Shown here: positions 32,132 through 40,747 of the stretch, in pieces
How the letters are laid out: each line of letters opens with the position of its first letter
Position numbering within the stretch: position 1 is the stretch's first letter
Source of the DNA: Streptomyces griseus subsp. griseus
Lineage (GTDB): Bacteria > Actinomycetota > Actinomycetes > Streptomycetales > Streptomycetaceae
Length of the DNA: 64,000 nucleotides
Assembly (NCBI RefSeq): GCF_003610995.1
Contig: NZ_CP032543.1
Coordinates: 2,480,001 to 2,544,000, forward strand
Reading direction: 5' to 3'
Notes under the pieces: model-generated
Told to the model about the DNA's origin: nothing
Databases searched by the model: none
Seen by the model: the letters and a program-made list of their open reading frames with translations, nothing else
Translations under genes and position numbers: made by a program

Positions 32132-32911
32132 CTAGGGCGCTTCACGTCGAGCGGACTCCCCCAGGTGCGTGGTGAAGGAGAACCGGTCCCCCCGGAAGAG
32201 GGTCCGCACCCGCTCCAGCGGCCGCCCCTCGGCGTCCCGGGAGAGACGGTGGAGCAGAAGCATCGGCAGGGCGGGCGGGGTGCCGATGAGCAGGGCCTCG
32301 CGAGGGGTGGCGAGCACCGTCTCGATGCGCTCGTCGGCGTCCCCGAAGGCGATGCCGAGCCGGTCGCGGAGGTAGGCGTAGAAGGAGGAGTCGGGGTCGA
32401 ACTCCACGTCCAGGCGCGGGAGTCGGGCGACACTGACGTAGGTGCTCTCCAGCCCGACCCGCTCGTCGTCGGCGAGCAGCACACGCTCCAGGTGCCAGAC
32501 GGGTTCGCCCCGCCTGACCCCGATCTCGGCGGCGAGGGCGTCGGGGCAGGGGAAGCGCTCCAGCCCGATCAGATGCCGGCCGGGCCGTCTGCCCTGGCGG
32601 CGGACCCCTTCGGTGTAGCTGGCGAGCGAGAGCGGCTGCTCCAGCTTGGGCCCGGCGACGACGGTCCCGCGTCCCTGCCTCCGCAGCCGCCCCTCCAGCA
32701 GGAGTTCGCGCAGCGCCTGCCGCACGGTCTCGCGCGACACCTCGTGGCGCAGGGCGAGATCCCGCTCGGTGGGCAGGAGCCCGCCCTCACCCAACTCGTC
32801 GAGGAGCAGCGAGATTTGGGCCTTGACCGCGTAGTACTTGGGGATGCGGCCGTGCTCCGGGATGCCGGAGCGGATGGGTGCGCCAGGTGCCTGGTCGTTC
32901 GGGTAGTCCAC
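32132..32911 (-). CDS. GntR-family regulator with UTRA domain (HutC/PhnF subfamily)
   Basis: The 259-residue protein has a GntR winged helix (IPKYYAVKAQISLLLDEL, LLPTERDLALRHEVSRETVRQALREL) and a C-terminal UTRA ligand domain (LASYTEGVRRQGRRPG... LERVLLADDERVGLEST). Relatives include PhnF and DasR and sense phosphate esters, phosphonates or amino-sugar phosphates. The GTG start at 32911 (VDYPNDQAPG) is chosen because it matches relatives; an ATG at 32968 has no ribosome site. It is the nearest regulator of the right family to the phosphonate operon and shared operator, although 5 kb away. It is transcribed alone. Confidence 0.85.
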   Translation of the reverse strand: MDYPNDQAPGAPIRSGIPEHGRIPKYYAVKAQISLLLDELGEGGLLPTERDLALRHEVSRETVRQALRELLLEGRLRRQGRGTVVAGPKLEQPLSLASYTEGVRRQGRRPGRHLIGLERFPCPDALAAEIGVRRGEPVWHLERVLLADDERVGLESTYVSVARLPRLDVEFDPDSSFYAYLRDRLGIAFGDADERIETVLATPREALLIGTPPALPMLLLHRLSRDAEGRPLERVRTLFRGDRFSFTTHLGESARREAP

Positions 32912-33029
32912 CGCCCGATGGTGGCATGCGCGGATGAACGGGCCGGTGGGGGTGGGCGGCGAGGTCATCGCGTGGGCGGGCGGTCCGGTGGTGGCGTGCG
33001 CGGGTGGGTGGCGAGGTGGTGGCCGCGCG

Positions 33030-34148
33030 TCAGCCCGTCGGCCGGCGCATCCGGCGGCCCCTCATCACGAGAACGCCGCCGCAGAGGACGAGCGCCGCGG
33101 CGGTCGCTCCGGCCCAGGGCAGGAGGCCCGGCCCGGTGCGGGCGAGTTCGGGGAGCGGGCGCCCGGTCACGTAGTGCGGCGGACGCGCGGGCCGCTCCTC
33201 CTCCCGGGGAGCCGCCGGACCGTCCGGGCGGGGAAGGGAATGGGGATCCGGGGCGGGCTCCTTGCCGGGACCGGTGGGGGCGGGGGTGGGCGCCTGGGTG
33301 CGGCTGGGCGAGGGAGGGGAGGTGGGCGCGGCGGAGGACGTGTCCGTACGGGGACGGGGCTCGGCCGGAACGTCCGTACGGCCCCCGCTGTCCTCCTCGG
33401 TGCGCTCCGGCCGGGGGTACTCGCCCGTGGCGCCGTCGACGATCACGAACCGGTACGCCCCCGACTCCCCGACCCAGTCGCCGTCCTCACGGCCGCCGCC
33501 CTTGGCCTTGTCCTGGTGGTGGCGCTGGACGACGGCGGCGTGGGCGGTGACCCGGCCGGGCGCGGTGTCGGAGGTGAAGGCCATCCGGACCCGGACGCTG
33601 ACGGTGCCGCCGGCGGGGACCGTGAAGCCCGGGAAGCCCTCGTCGGCGCTGTCGGCGGCGGACCCGGGGTCGCCGTCGAAGACCCCGATCTGCTCGTGGC
33701 GGTCGGTGGTCTCCCAGGTCACGCGGTGTTCGGTGCCGGGGCGGCCGGGCTCGGAGAACTTGAGCTGGATCTGCTCGGTGGTCAGCTCCCGGTCCTCGTC
33801 GTTGAGCACGAGCACCGGGTGCAGGGCCCCGCAGGCCGCATCGGTGGTGTTGGTGAGGTCGAGGAACCAGGTGCCGTAGCCGCCGCCGGACGCGTACGTC
33901 TTCGGGGCGTCCTGGATCCGGGCCTCGATGGGGAACTCCTCGGCGCCCGGATCACCGCAGACGGGCTGCTCATCGGCGTCGGCCGCGTAGGCCGCGTCGA
34001 CCGCTAAGGAGGCGGGGGCGGCCGGAGCCGGGCGGGCGGCGGCCTGCGGGCCCGCCAGGAGCGCGGCGGGCACCGCGATCCCGGCGGCCAGCCCGAGGGT
34101 GGCGGCCGCACGGGCGTCACGCAGCCGCGCGCAGGAGGTGGGGGACAT
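33030..34148 (-). CDS. Sortase-anchored surface protein (LARTG sorting signal)
   Basis: The 372-residue protein has a signal peptide (ending near PQAAARPAPA), an extracellular beta-rich domain of about 200 residues, a long Pro/Thr/Glu-rich stalk, and a C-terminal sorting signal: LARTGPGLLPW, a membrane helix, and the basic tail RGRRMRRPTG. LAxTG motifs are the substrates of class E sortases, and one is encoded at 39.8-40.6 kb. ATG at 34148 follows AAGGG. The function of the exposed domain is unknown. Confidence 0.85.
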   Translation of the reverse strand: MSPTSCARLRDARAAATLGLAAGIAVPAALLAGPQAAARPAPAAPASLAVDAAYAADADEQPVCGDPGAEEFPIEARIQDAPKTYASGGGYGTWFLDLTNTTDAACGALHPVLVLNDEDRELTTEQIQLKFSEPGRPGTEHRVTWETTDRHEQIGVFDGDPGSAADSADEGFPGFTVPAGGTVSVRVRMAFTSDTAPGRVTAHAAVVQRHHQDKAKGGGREDGDWVGESGAYRFVIVDGATGEYPRPERTEEDSGGRTDVPAEPRPRTDTSSAAPTSPPSPSRTQAPTPAPTGPGKEPAPDPHSLPRPDGPAAPREEERPARPPHYVTGRPLPELARTGPGLLPWAGATAAALVLCGGVLVMRGRRMRRPTG

Positions 34149-34259
34149 GGGGACACCCTTCGCCGCTCGCGGACGACCGGGGCGGGGGCCGCCGGTTGTG
34201 GCCTCCGACGCAAGCACGCGCGCGCGGACTCAGAGAGTCGACATGCCGATACAGCTCAT

Positions 34260-34424
34260 ACGATCACCCGACTGACGCCGCCCTTCTCCGGCCTCGGCCC
34301 GTCCGGTGCCCCATCCAGCCCGTCCGGCGCCCCCATCAAATCCGCCCGGCGCCCCGTCCAACCCACCCAACGCCCCTGCCCAGCCCACCCGGCACCCCAT
34401 CCAGCCCGCCCGGCGTTCGAGGAC
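34260..34424. repeat. Degenerate repeat array in the gap between the LARTG protein and ROK genes
   Basis: The 358-base gap 34149-34506 contains about six degenerate copies of a 24-25 nt unit of the form ccatccagcccgtccggcgcc. The last copy, 34400-34424, continues into cgttcgaggac and is the near-identical partner (24 of 25) of 13207-13231 in opposite orientation. I see no gene in the gap. Confidence 0.6.
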
Positions 34425-34506
34425 GGAACCCCGCACCACAGGTGCCCGCACCCACCAGCGCCAGCACCACGAGCGCCCCCACGCGGACCACAAGCCACCA
34501 CGCCCC

Positions 34507-35622
34507 TTACCGCCGCTCCCCCACCCGCCCGAACACCGGCGCGAGCACCAGCTGGGCGGCGCCCTCCGCGACGGGCCGGTCGCCGCCCTCCGCCACCGTG
34601 ACGGCCACCGAGCCACCGCCGCCGCGGCCGCCCCGGGCGGCCCGCTCCTCGATCACGGCCCGGACGCCTCGTACGTACGCGTCCTCATCGGCCGCCACCG
34701 TCCGCCCGCCCAGCACGACCCGGTCGATGTCGAGGAGCCCGACCAGGTTCGCCGCGCCCGCGCCCAGGACCCGGGCCGCCTCCGCCCGGTCGCCCCGCGC
34801 CTCGGCCGCCAGGCACAGCGCCTCGATGCAGCCGCGCCCACCGCACCCGCACAGAGGCCCGTCCAGCTGGAGGGTCTGGTGGCCGAACTCGCCCGCCCCC
34901 GTCCGCGCCCCCCGGTGCACCTCGCCGCCCAGGACGAGCCCGGCGCCGAGCCCCGTACCGAGGTGGAGGTAGGCGAAGTCGCCAGGCAGCCCGCTCAGGG
35001 AAAGGGCGAGGGCGGCGGCGTTGGTGTCCTTGTCGACGGTGACCGGGAGGCCGGTGCGCTCGGCGAGCGCGTCACGCAGTGGGAAGCCGTCCCACTTCGG
35101 GAAGCCGGTGACCCGGTGGAGTACGCCGTCCCGGTGGTCGAGGGGGCCGGGCACGGCGACGCCCACCCCCAGCAGCGGCTTGTGCGGCTCGGCCGCGCTC
35201 AGGTCACGTACCACATCGGCCGCATCGGCGAGCACCTGCTCCGCCGGGCCGCCGAAGTCGAGAGGGGCGGCGGCCATGGCCACCGGGCGCCCGGCGAGAT
35301 CGACCAGCACGGCGGTGAGACCGTCGCGGTCCAGGTGGAGGCCGACGGCGAACTGGGCGCCGGGGACCAGCCGGAGCACCGTACGCGGCTTGCCACCGGT
35401 GGAGGGGCGCAGGCCCGCGCCGACGACCAGCCCCTCCTCCCGCAGCCGAGCGGTGATCTTGCTGACCGCCTGCGGGGTCAGGCCGGTGCGCTCGGCGAGC
35501 TCCAGCCGGCTGATGCCCTCCGCCCCGGCCGCCCGCAGCAGGTCCAGGACCAGCGCCGCGTTGTGGTGGCGCAGGGCCGGCAGATTCGCCCCGGCCTGAG
35601 CCTTCGTCCGACTCCCGTTCAC
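34507..35622 (-). CDS. ROK-family transcriptional regulator
   Basis: The 371-residue protein joins an N-terminal winged helix (LDLLRAAGAEGISRLELAERTGLTPQAV, shown in part) to a ROK sugar-kinase-like domain. The domain contains VGVAVPGPLD, KDTNAAALA, the glycine-rich phosphate loop LGTGLGAGLV and the zinc site GEFGHQTL..CGCGGRGCIEAL. Such proteins repress sugar genes and respond to a sugar or its phosphate. GTG at 35622 has AAGGGGAG six bases upstream. It diverges from the Gfo/Idh/MocA gene with a 27-base palindrome between them. Confidence 0.88.
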   Translation of the reverse strand: MNGSRTKAQAGANLPALRHHNAALVLDLLRAAGAEGISRLELAERTGLTPQAVSKITARLREEGLVVGAGLRPSTGGKPRTVLRLVPGAQFAVGLHLDRDGLTAVLVDLAGRPVAMAAAPLDFGGPAEQVLADAADVVRDLSAAEPHKPLLGVGVAVPGPLDHRDGVLHRVTGFPKWDGFPLRDALAERTGLPVTVDKDTNAAALALSLSGLPGDFAYLHLGTGLGAGLVLGGEVHRGARTGAGEFGHQTLQLDGPLCGCGGRGCIEALCLAAEARGDRAEAARVLGAGAANLVGLLDIDRVVLGGRTVAADEDAYVRGVRAVIEERAARGGRGGGGSVAVTVAEGGDRPVAEGAAQLVLAPVFGRVGERR

Positions 35623-35660
35623 GGTCCACTCCCCTTCACCCACCCCATTGTGCCGGTCGC

Positions 35661-35689
35661 TTGCACTTTGGCAACAGCGTTGCTTAAGT
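35661..35689 (+). promoter_or_regulatory. Sigma-70-like promoter of the Gfo/Idh/MocA operon
   Basis: TTGCAC (35661-35666) and TTAAGT (35684-35689) are 17 bases apart and directly in front of the ATG at 35697. The transcript would be leaderless or nearly so, which fits the absence of a good ribosome site. Confidence 0.55.
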
Positions 35690-35690
35690 G
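35664..35690. promoter_or_regulatory. 27-base palindromic operator between the ROK and oxidoreductase genes
   Basis: Nested half-sites CACTT/AAGTG (outer) and GCAAC/GTTGC (inner) are exactly symmetrical around AGC at 35677, with two unpaired positions between them on each side. The palindrome covers the promoter from -35 to -10, so binding of the divergent ROK protein would block the oxidoreductase operon. Confidence 0.65.
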
Positions 35691-35696
35691 GAATGC

Positions 35697-36836
35697 ATGA
35701 CCCCCAAAGCCTCCGACGCCCCTCTCCGCGTCGCCCTCGTCGGCTACGGCCTGGCCGGCTCCGTCTTCCACGCCCCGCTGATCGCCGCGACCGAGGGCCT
35801 GGTCCTCGACACGGTCGTCACGTCGAACGAGGAGCGCCGGGCCGAGGCCCGCGCAGCCCACCCGGGCCTCCGGTTCGCCGCCTCGCCGGACGAGCTGTGG
35901 GAGCGCGCGGACGAGCTGGACCTGGTCGTGATCGCCGCCCCGAACAAGACGCACGTCCCCCTCGCGACGGCCGCTCTCAAGGCCGGTCTGCCGGTGGTCG
36001 TGGACAAGCCGATCGCCGGGACCGCCGCCGAGGCGCGCGAACTGGCGGCGCTGGCCGGGGAGCGCGGGCTGCTGCTCTCGGTCTTCCAGAACCGCCGCTG
36101 GGACAACGACTTCCGCACGCTCGCCGCGCTGATCGCGGAGGGTGAGCTGGGCGAGGTGCAGCGCTTCGAGTCCCGGTTCGAGCGCTGGCGCCCGCAGCCG
36201 AAGGGCGGCTGGCGCGAGTCGGGCGCCCCGGAGGAGATCGGCGGTCTGCTGTACGACCTGGGCAGCCACGTCGTCGACCAGGCGCTGGTGCTCTTCGGGC
36301 CGGCGGTGCAGGTGTACGCCGAGTCCGACGTACGGCGGCCGGGCGCGGCGGCGGACGACGACACGTTCATCGCGATCACGCACGCGAACGGCGTCCGCTC
36401 GCACCTGTACGTCAGCGCCACCACGGCCCAGCTCGGCCCCCGCTTCCGTGTGCTCGGCTCCACGGCGGGCTATGTGAAGTACGGCCTGGACCCCCAGGAG
36501 GCGGCCCTGCGCGAGGGCAGGCGCCCGGGCGCGGGCAGCGAGCCGTGGGGCGAGGAGGCCGAGGAGGTGTGGGGCCGGATCGGTTCCGGCGAGTCCCCGC
36601 TCACCGGCGGCGGCACCCCGGTCCGCACCCTCCCCGGCGACTACCCCGCCTACTACGCCGCCGTCACCGCCGCCCTGCGCGGCACGGGCGAGAACCCGGT
36701 CACCGCGCTCCAGGCGGCAGCGGCCCTGGACGTGCTGGAGGCGGCACGCCGCTCGGCCCGTGAGGGCGTCTCCGTAACCCTCCTCCCCCACCCCGACGAG
36801 GCCCCGCACGCTTCGGACAAGGAGCACCGCGCATGA
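35697..36836 (+). CDS. Gfo/Idh/MocA-family NAD(P)-dependent oxidoreductase
   Basis: The 379-residue protein has the Rossmann start RVALVGYGLAGSVFHAPLI, the family motif VVVDKPIAGTAAEARELA (the lysine of DKP is catalytic) and the C-terminal sheet with YDLGSHVVDQAL. It probably oxidises a sugar, inositol or related polyol. The HbpS-like gene overlaps its stop (ATGA), and the ROK regulator and shared palindrome suggest control by a sugar signal. Confidence 0.9.
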   Translation: MTPKASDAPLRVALVGYGLAGSVFHAPLIAATEGLVLDTVVTSNEERRAEARAAHPGLRFAASPDELWERADELDLVVIAAPNKTHVPLATAALKAGLPVVVDKPIAGTAAEARELAALAGERGLLLSVFQNRRWDNDFRTLAALIAEGELGEVQRFESRFERWRPQPKGGWRESGAPEEIGGLLYDLGSHVVDQALVLFGPAVQVYAESDVRRPGAAADDDTFIAITHANGVRSHLYVSATTAQLGPRFRVLGSTAGYVKYGLDPQEAALREGRRPGAGSEPWGEEAEEVWGRIGSGESPLTGGGTPVRTLPGDYPAYYAAVTAALRGTGENPVTALQAAAALDVLEAARRSAREGVSVTLLPHPDEAPHASDKEHRA

Positions 36837-37336
36837 CCACCACCTCCCCCACGATCTCCGAGCTGATCGCCCAGGAGCGCCGGCTCACCCTCCCGCACTT
36901 CTCCTACGACGACGCGTTCGCGCTCGGCAGCCTGCTGGTCGCACTGGCCCGGGAGCGGCACGCCCCGGTGGCGATCGACATCCGGCGCGGGGCACAGCAG
37001 CTGTTCCACGCGGCGCTGCCCGGCTCCAGCGCGGACAACGACGCGTGGATCGACCGCAAGCGCAAGGTGGTGGAGCGGTACGGCGAGAGCTCGTACCTGG
37101 TCGGCACCCGGTTCCGGGCGAAGGGGACCACGTTCGAGGAGTCGTCCCGCCTGGACCCGGACACGTACGCGGCGCACGGCGGTTCGTTCCCGGTCGCGGT
37201 GGAGGGCGCGGGCGTGATCGGCACGGTGACGGTCTCGGGGCTGCCGCAGGCGGAGGACCACGCGATGGTGGTCGAGGCGCTGGAGCAGTTCGCGGCGACG
37301 CTGGGAGCTGAGGCTGCGTACGGGCCGGGGGCCTGA
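36833..37336 (+). CDS. HbpS/GlcG-like (DUF336, UPF0303) protein
   Basis: The 167-residue protein matches the heme-degrading/HbpS-like family: ALARERHAPVAIDIRRGAQ, RKRKVVERYGESSYLVG and GGSFPVAVEGAGVIGTVTVSGLPQAEDHAMV are typical segments. Members bind heme, cobalamin or other small ligands; the role here is unknown. It is the second gene of the two-gene operon. No signal peptide is visible, so it is probably cytoplasmic. Confidence 0.85.
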   Translation: MTTTSPTISELIAQERRLTLPHFSYDDAFALGSLLVALARERHAPVAIDIRRGAQQLFHAALPGSSADNDAWIDRKRKVVERYGESSYLVGTRFRAKGTTFEESSRLDPDTYAAHGGSFPVAVEGAGVIGTVTVSGLPQAEDHAMVVEALEQFAATLGAEAAYGPGA

Positions 37337-37476
37337 GGCTGCGTACGGGCCGGGGGTCTGAGCTTTTGCATACGGGCTGGGGCCCCGAGACTTCCGTACG
37401 GCCCCGAGGGCGCGGCCGGAACCTCGGGCCCCCGGGACCTGGCAACCCCGGGACCCCGGGCCCGTACCAGCGGGGC

Positions 37477-38337
37477 CTACGCCCCCTTCAGCTCCTGCCG
37501 CTGCCGGCCGAGCCCCTCCACCTCCAGCTCCACCACGTCCCCGGCCTTCAGGTACGGCTTCGGCTCGGGCTGCCCCATCGCGACCCCGGCGGGCGTACCG
37601 GTGTTGATCACATCGCCCGGATACAGCGTCATGAAGTGGCTGAGATAGCGCACGACTTCACCCACCGGGAAGATCTGCTCGGCGGTGGTGCCGTCCTGCT
37701 TCAGCTCGCCGTTGACCCAGAGCCGTAGCGGCAGCGCCTGCGGGTCGACCACCTCGTCGGCGGTGACGAGCCAGGGGCCCAGCGGGTTGAACGTCTCGCA
37801 GTTCTTGCCCTTGTCCCAGGTGCCGCCGCGCTCCGTCTGGAACTCGCGCTCCGAGACGTCGTGCGCGGTGGCGTACCCGGCGACATGGGCGAGCCCCTCC
37901 TCGGCGGAGCCCAGATAGCGGGCGGTGCGGCCGATGACGACGGCGAGCTCCACCTCCCAGTCCGTCTTACGGCTGCCGCGCGGCACGAGCACGGTGTCCT
38001 CGGGCCCGACGACGGTGTCGGGGGCCTTGAAGAACAGGATCGGCTCGGCCGGGATGTCCGCCCCGGTCTCGGCGGCGTGGTCGTGGTAGTTCAGCCCGAT
38101 GCACACGATCTTGCCGATGCGGCCCAGCGGCGGCCCGATGCGCAGCCCCGCCGGGTCGAGGGCGGGCAGCACCCCGGGGGTGTCGGCGGCCGCCCGTACC
38201 CGGGCGAGGGCGGAGGCGTCGGCGAGCAGTTCGCCGTCGATGTCGGGAACGATCCCCGACAGATCACGCAGAGTCCCGTCGCGGTCGAGAAGCGCGGGAC
38301 GCTCGGCGCCCGCCGTACCGACTCGAAGCAGCTTCAA
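37477..38337 (-). CDS. Fumarylacetoacetate hydrolase family protein
   Basis: The 286-residue protein has the FAH fold: IGLNYHDHAAETG, ILFFKAPDTVVGPEDTV, the metal ligands in DWEVELAVVIGR, and TGTPAGVAMG. Such enzymes cleave or decarboxylate 2-oxo acids such as acylpyruvates and oxaloacetate. The start is a TTG at 38337 with GAGGAG at the right spacing; this sets the N-terminus at LKLLRVGTAG, as in relatives. It is a single-gene unit. Confidence 0.88.
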   Translation of the reverse strand: MKLLRVGTAGAERPALLDRDGTLRDLSGIVPDIDGELLADASALARVRAAADTPGVLPALDPAGLRIGPPLGRIGKIVCIGLNYHDHAAETGADIPAEPILFFKAPDTVVGPEDTVLVPRGSRKTDWEVELAVVIGRTARYLGSAEEGLAHVAGYATAHDVSEREFQTERGGTWDKGKNCETFNPLGPWLVTADEVVDPQALPLRLWVNGELKQDGTTAEQIFPVGEVVRYLSHFMTLYPGDVINTGTPAGVAMGQPEPKPYLKAGDVVELEVEGLGRQRQELKGA

Positions 38338-38473
38338 CGGTCCAACTCCTCTTGTTCGAGGTGGGGCCCCTCGGCGGGTTGCGGCCGACGAAGGGCTTGG
38401 CTGATCCTCCAAGAGTTGCGATCACTCCGCAAGACCTCGTTCACACACTGGACCGGCGCACTCTCCGGCCCGA

Positions 38474-39244
38474 CTACGCCGCCTTGGCCAGGGCACCGCC
38501 GGTGACGGGCACGTCCCGGTAGAGCCAGGCCCGCTCCAGGGCGGTCCAGGTGGTCGTGGTGATGACGTAGAGGGCGGCGGCCAGGGGCACGACGGCGACG
38601 GTGATCAGGGTGGCGAACGAGAGCAGCGGCATCATCTTCGCCATCGCCCCCACGCCGGGCACGGCCTGCCCGTCGGGGCCGCCGGCGGGGACCACCGGGC
38701 TGGCGGCCAGCTGCCGCTTGGTGCGTCCGTAGTTGAAGGTGGCCACCGCGGTGACGATCGCGAAGAGTCCCAGGTAGACCCATCCCTGTCCGCCGAGCAT
38801 CCCACCGCTGGCGAGGGCGTCGTGCCAGCGTCCGCCGAGCGGGGCGCCGAGGAGGTCGTGGCTGAGGAGCGCGTTGGGCTCGCCGCCGATGGAGCCGCTG
38901 GAGAACAGGTGGTAGAGCAGGAAGAACGCGGGCATCTGGAGCAGGCTCGGCAGGCAGCCGGAGAGCGGTGACACCTTCTCGGCGGCGTGCAGCTCCATGA
39001 TCGCCTTCTGCATCCGCTCGGGGTTCTTCCCGTGCTTCTTGCGCAGCTCCGCGATCTGCGGCTGGAGCCGGGTCCGGGCCTTCTGTCCCCGCGCGGCGGC
39101 CCGCGAGAGAGGGTGGACGGCGAGCCGGACGAGTGCGGTGAACAGGATGATCGCGGCGGCGGTGGACGCGCCGTGGAACAGCGGCTGGAGCAGATCGGCG
39201 AAAGAGCCGACCAGGCTCGCGAAAGCGGACATGAAGGCGGACAT
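38474..39244 (-). CDS. yidC: YidC/Oxa1-family membrane protein insertase (accessory copy)
   Basis: The 256-residue polytopic protein has the core YidC segments: ILFTALVRLAVHPLSRAAARGQ, the cytoplasmic coiled-coil loop LRKKHGKNPERMQKA, the MPAFFLLYHLF helix and a last pair of helices. It lacks the long C-terminal basic tail and the rpmH-rnpA-jag neighbours of the main actinobacterial YidC, so it is an accessory paralog. ATG at 39244 follows GGAGGG. It lies 107 bases after the DUF6412 gene, probably in one transcript. Confidence 0.88.
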   Translation of the reverse strand: MSAFMSAFASLVGSFADLLQPLFHGASTAAAIILFTALVRLAVHPLSRAAARGQKARTRLQPQIAELRKKHGKNPERMQKAIMELHAAEKVSPLSGCLPSLLQMPAFFLLYHLFSSGSIGGEPNALLSHDLLGAPLGGRWHDALASGGMLGGQGWVYLGLFAIVTAVATFNYGRTKRQLAASPVVPAGGPDGQAVPGVGAMAKMMPLLSFATLITVAVVPLAAALYVITTTTWTALERAWLYRDVPVTGGALAKAA

Positions 39245-39351
39245 GGGTGAGCCCTCCGGGGGTCTCGTCGTGCCGGGAGAAAGACGTACGTATGCGGTAC
39301 GCGGCAGGACGGCCGGTGCGGGGCGCTACGGGTTCGACGTGCGGAAGTGCC

Positions 39352-39687
39352 CTACGCGGCGGCGGCCGTCAGGAGGGCGTGCCCGGGCGCTCGGGGCCTG
39401 GTGCGGCCACGGGCGTCGGGGTCGCGCTGGGGCAGGAAGGCGGTGCGCTTCTCCCGGTCCCGGATCGCCGTACGGACCTGGGTGCGGGGCACCGGGGGCG
39501 CGCAGCGGGCGCTGATGACGGAGCAGGCGAGCAGCGCGGAGCCGGCCGCGGCGGTGGCGGCGAGCGCGACGGCGGCGGAGAGGCTGCCGCCCTCGGCGAG
39601 GAGGACCTCGGTGAGGAACAGGACCAGCAGGCCGACGGGCCGGAGCAGCCGGGCGAAGGCGCCGCGCAGCCGGTTGGCGTCACGCAC
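39352..39687 (-). CDS. DUF6412-type small membrane protein
   Basis: The 111-residue product has two membrane helices (LLRPVGLLVLFLTEVLLAEG and VALAATAAAGSALLACSVI) and a basic C-terminal tail with RDREKRTAFLPQRDPDARGR. It resembles the DUF6412 family found beside accessory YidC in Streptomyces. GTG at 39687 has GAGGAG upstream. A TGTATAAC extended -10 element lies at 39726-39733. Confidence 0.72.
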   Translation of the reverse strand: MRDANRLRGAFARLLRPVGLLVLFLTEVLLAEGGSLSAAVALAATAAAGSALLACSVISARCAPPVPRTQVRTAIRDREKRTAFLPQRDPDARGRTRPRAPGHALLTAAAA

Positions 39688-39775
39688 GGGCGTCTCCTCT
39701 CCTGGGCTCTCCTGGCACTCCATTCGTTATACACGATGATCGGCCGGGCCCGGCCGCCTCCGGCGGGGCGCTCGC

Positions 39776-40594
39776 TCACCGGGAACGCATGGCGGTGAGC
39801 TTCCCCCACACGACGAGCCGGTAGCGGGAGCTGAACTCGGGGGTGCAGGTGGTGAGGGTCAGGTAGTAGCCGGGCTCGCTGTACCCGACGGACGTGGTGA
39901 TGTTGGAGCGGGGCACGGGCGCGATCACCCCGCTGTCGGAGGGCGCGGTCCGGGCGAGGCTCTTGTCGACGGTGTACGTGTACACGGCGTCCCGGGTCTC
40001 GACGGTGACCCGGTCCCCGCGCCGCAGCCGGTCGAGACGCCGGAAGGGCTCACCGTGGGTGTTGCGATGCCCGGCGAGCGCGAAGTTCCCGGCCTGCCCG
40101 GCCTGCGCGGTACGGGTGTAGTGCCCGACGTACCCACGATCGAGGACGCCGCCCTTGCTGGTGCCCTCGGCGACGGGGACGGTGAGCCCGATACGGGGGA
40201 TGCGCAGGACGGCGTAGGCGTGGTCCCAGCGGGGGGTGGCGGGGGCGCCGGACGGTTCGAGCCGGCGGGTGGCGCCGGAGGAGGGCGGGGGCTCGGGCAC
40301 CACGGATTCGCCGGTCGGCTCGCCGCTGGGGACGACGGGTGACGGGGGCGGCCCCCACTCCCGCTGAAGGGCCTGGACGGTACGCCCGGCATCCTGACGG
40401 GCCTCGCGGTTGGTCCACCACAGCTGATGAACGACAAGGAGAAGGACGACCACACCAAAGGTGACGACGATCTCGGCGGAGCCCCAGAGCCCACGGGCGA
40501 GGAGGTTCCGCCGTCGGCGACCGGCCCGCGAGCCAGGCCTGCTGGGCACCGCACCACGTAAGGCTGTCCGTCCCCGTTTCCGCACGGCGGGCAC
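39776..40594 (-). CDS. Class E sortase
   Basis: The protein (272 residues from a GTG at 40594) has a basic N-terminus, one membrane helix (IVVTFGVVVLLLVVHQLWW), a Pro-rich linker and a sortase barrel. The catalytic residues are His in LAGHRNTHGEPF, Cys in LTLTTCTPEFSS and Arg in SRYRLVVWG; TLTTCTP is the class E signature. It would attach LAxTG proteins such as 33030-34148 to the cell wall. The start is uncertain: GTG at 40585 is equally possible and neither has a strong ribosome site. Confidence 0.85.
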   Translation of the reverse strand: MPAVRKRGRTALRGAVPSRPGSRAGRRRRNLLARGLWGSAEIVVTFGVVVLLLVVHQLWWTNREARQDAGRTVQALQREWGPPPSPVVPSGEPTGESVVPEPPPSSGATRRLEPSGAPATPRWDHAYAVLRIPRIGLTVPVAEGTSKGGVLDRGYVGHYTRTAQAGQAGNFALAGHRNTHGEPFRRLDRLRRGDRVTVETRDAVYTYTVDKSLARTAPSDSGVIAPVPRSNITTSVGYSEPGYYLTLTTCTPEFSSRYRLVVWGKLTAMRSR

Positions 40595-40747
40595 GATAGA
40601 ACCAACGTACGGAACTCTCCATACCCACCACCGGATTCCCCTCCCCCCGCAGACGCCCCCTCGTCGGATCCCGCTGCCGCCCCCACTCCGGGTCCGGCTT
40701 CCGACCTCTCCTCCCGACGGCCGCGGTCCGGCAGTACCGTGTGATCC

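Noticed and set aside
32895..32911. Partial match to the shared phosphonate operator (CGGGTAGTCCA) at the GntR gene
   Set aside because: It lacks two central bases of the 16-mer and lies in the first codons of the gene, so autoregulation through it is not supported.
39715..39760. Possible Zur box before the DUF6412/YidC genes
   Set aside because: I looked for the TGAAAATGATTTTCA-type palindrome expected for zinc control, but only a promoter-like TATAAC was found.
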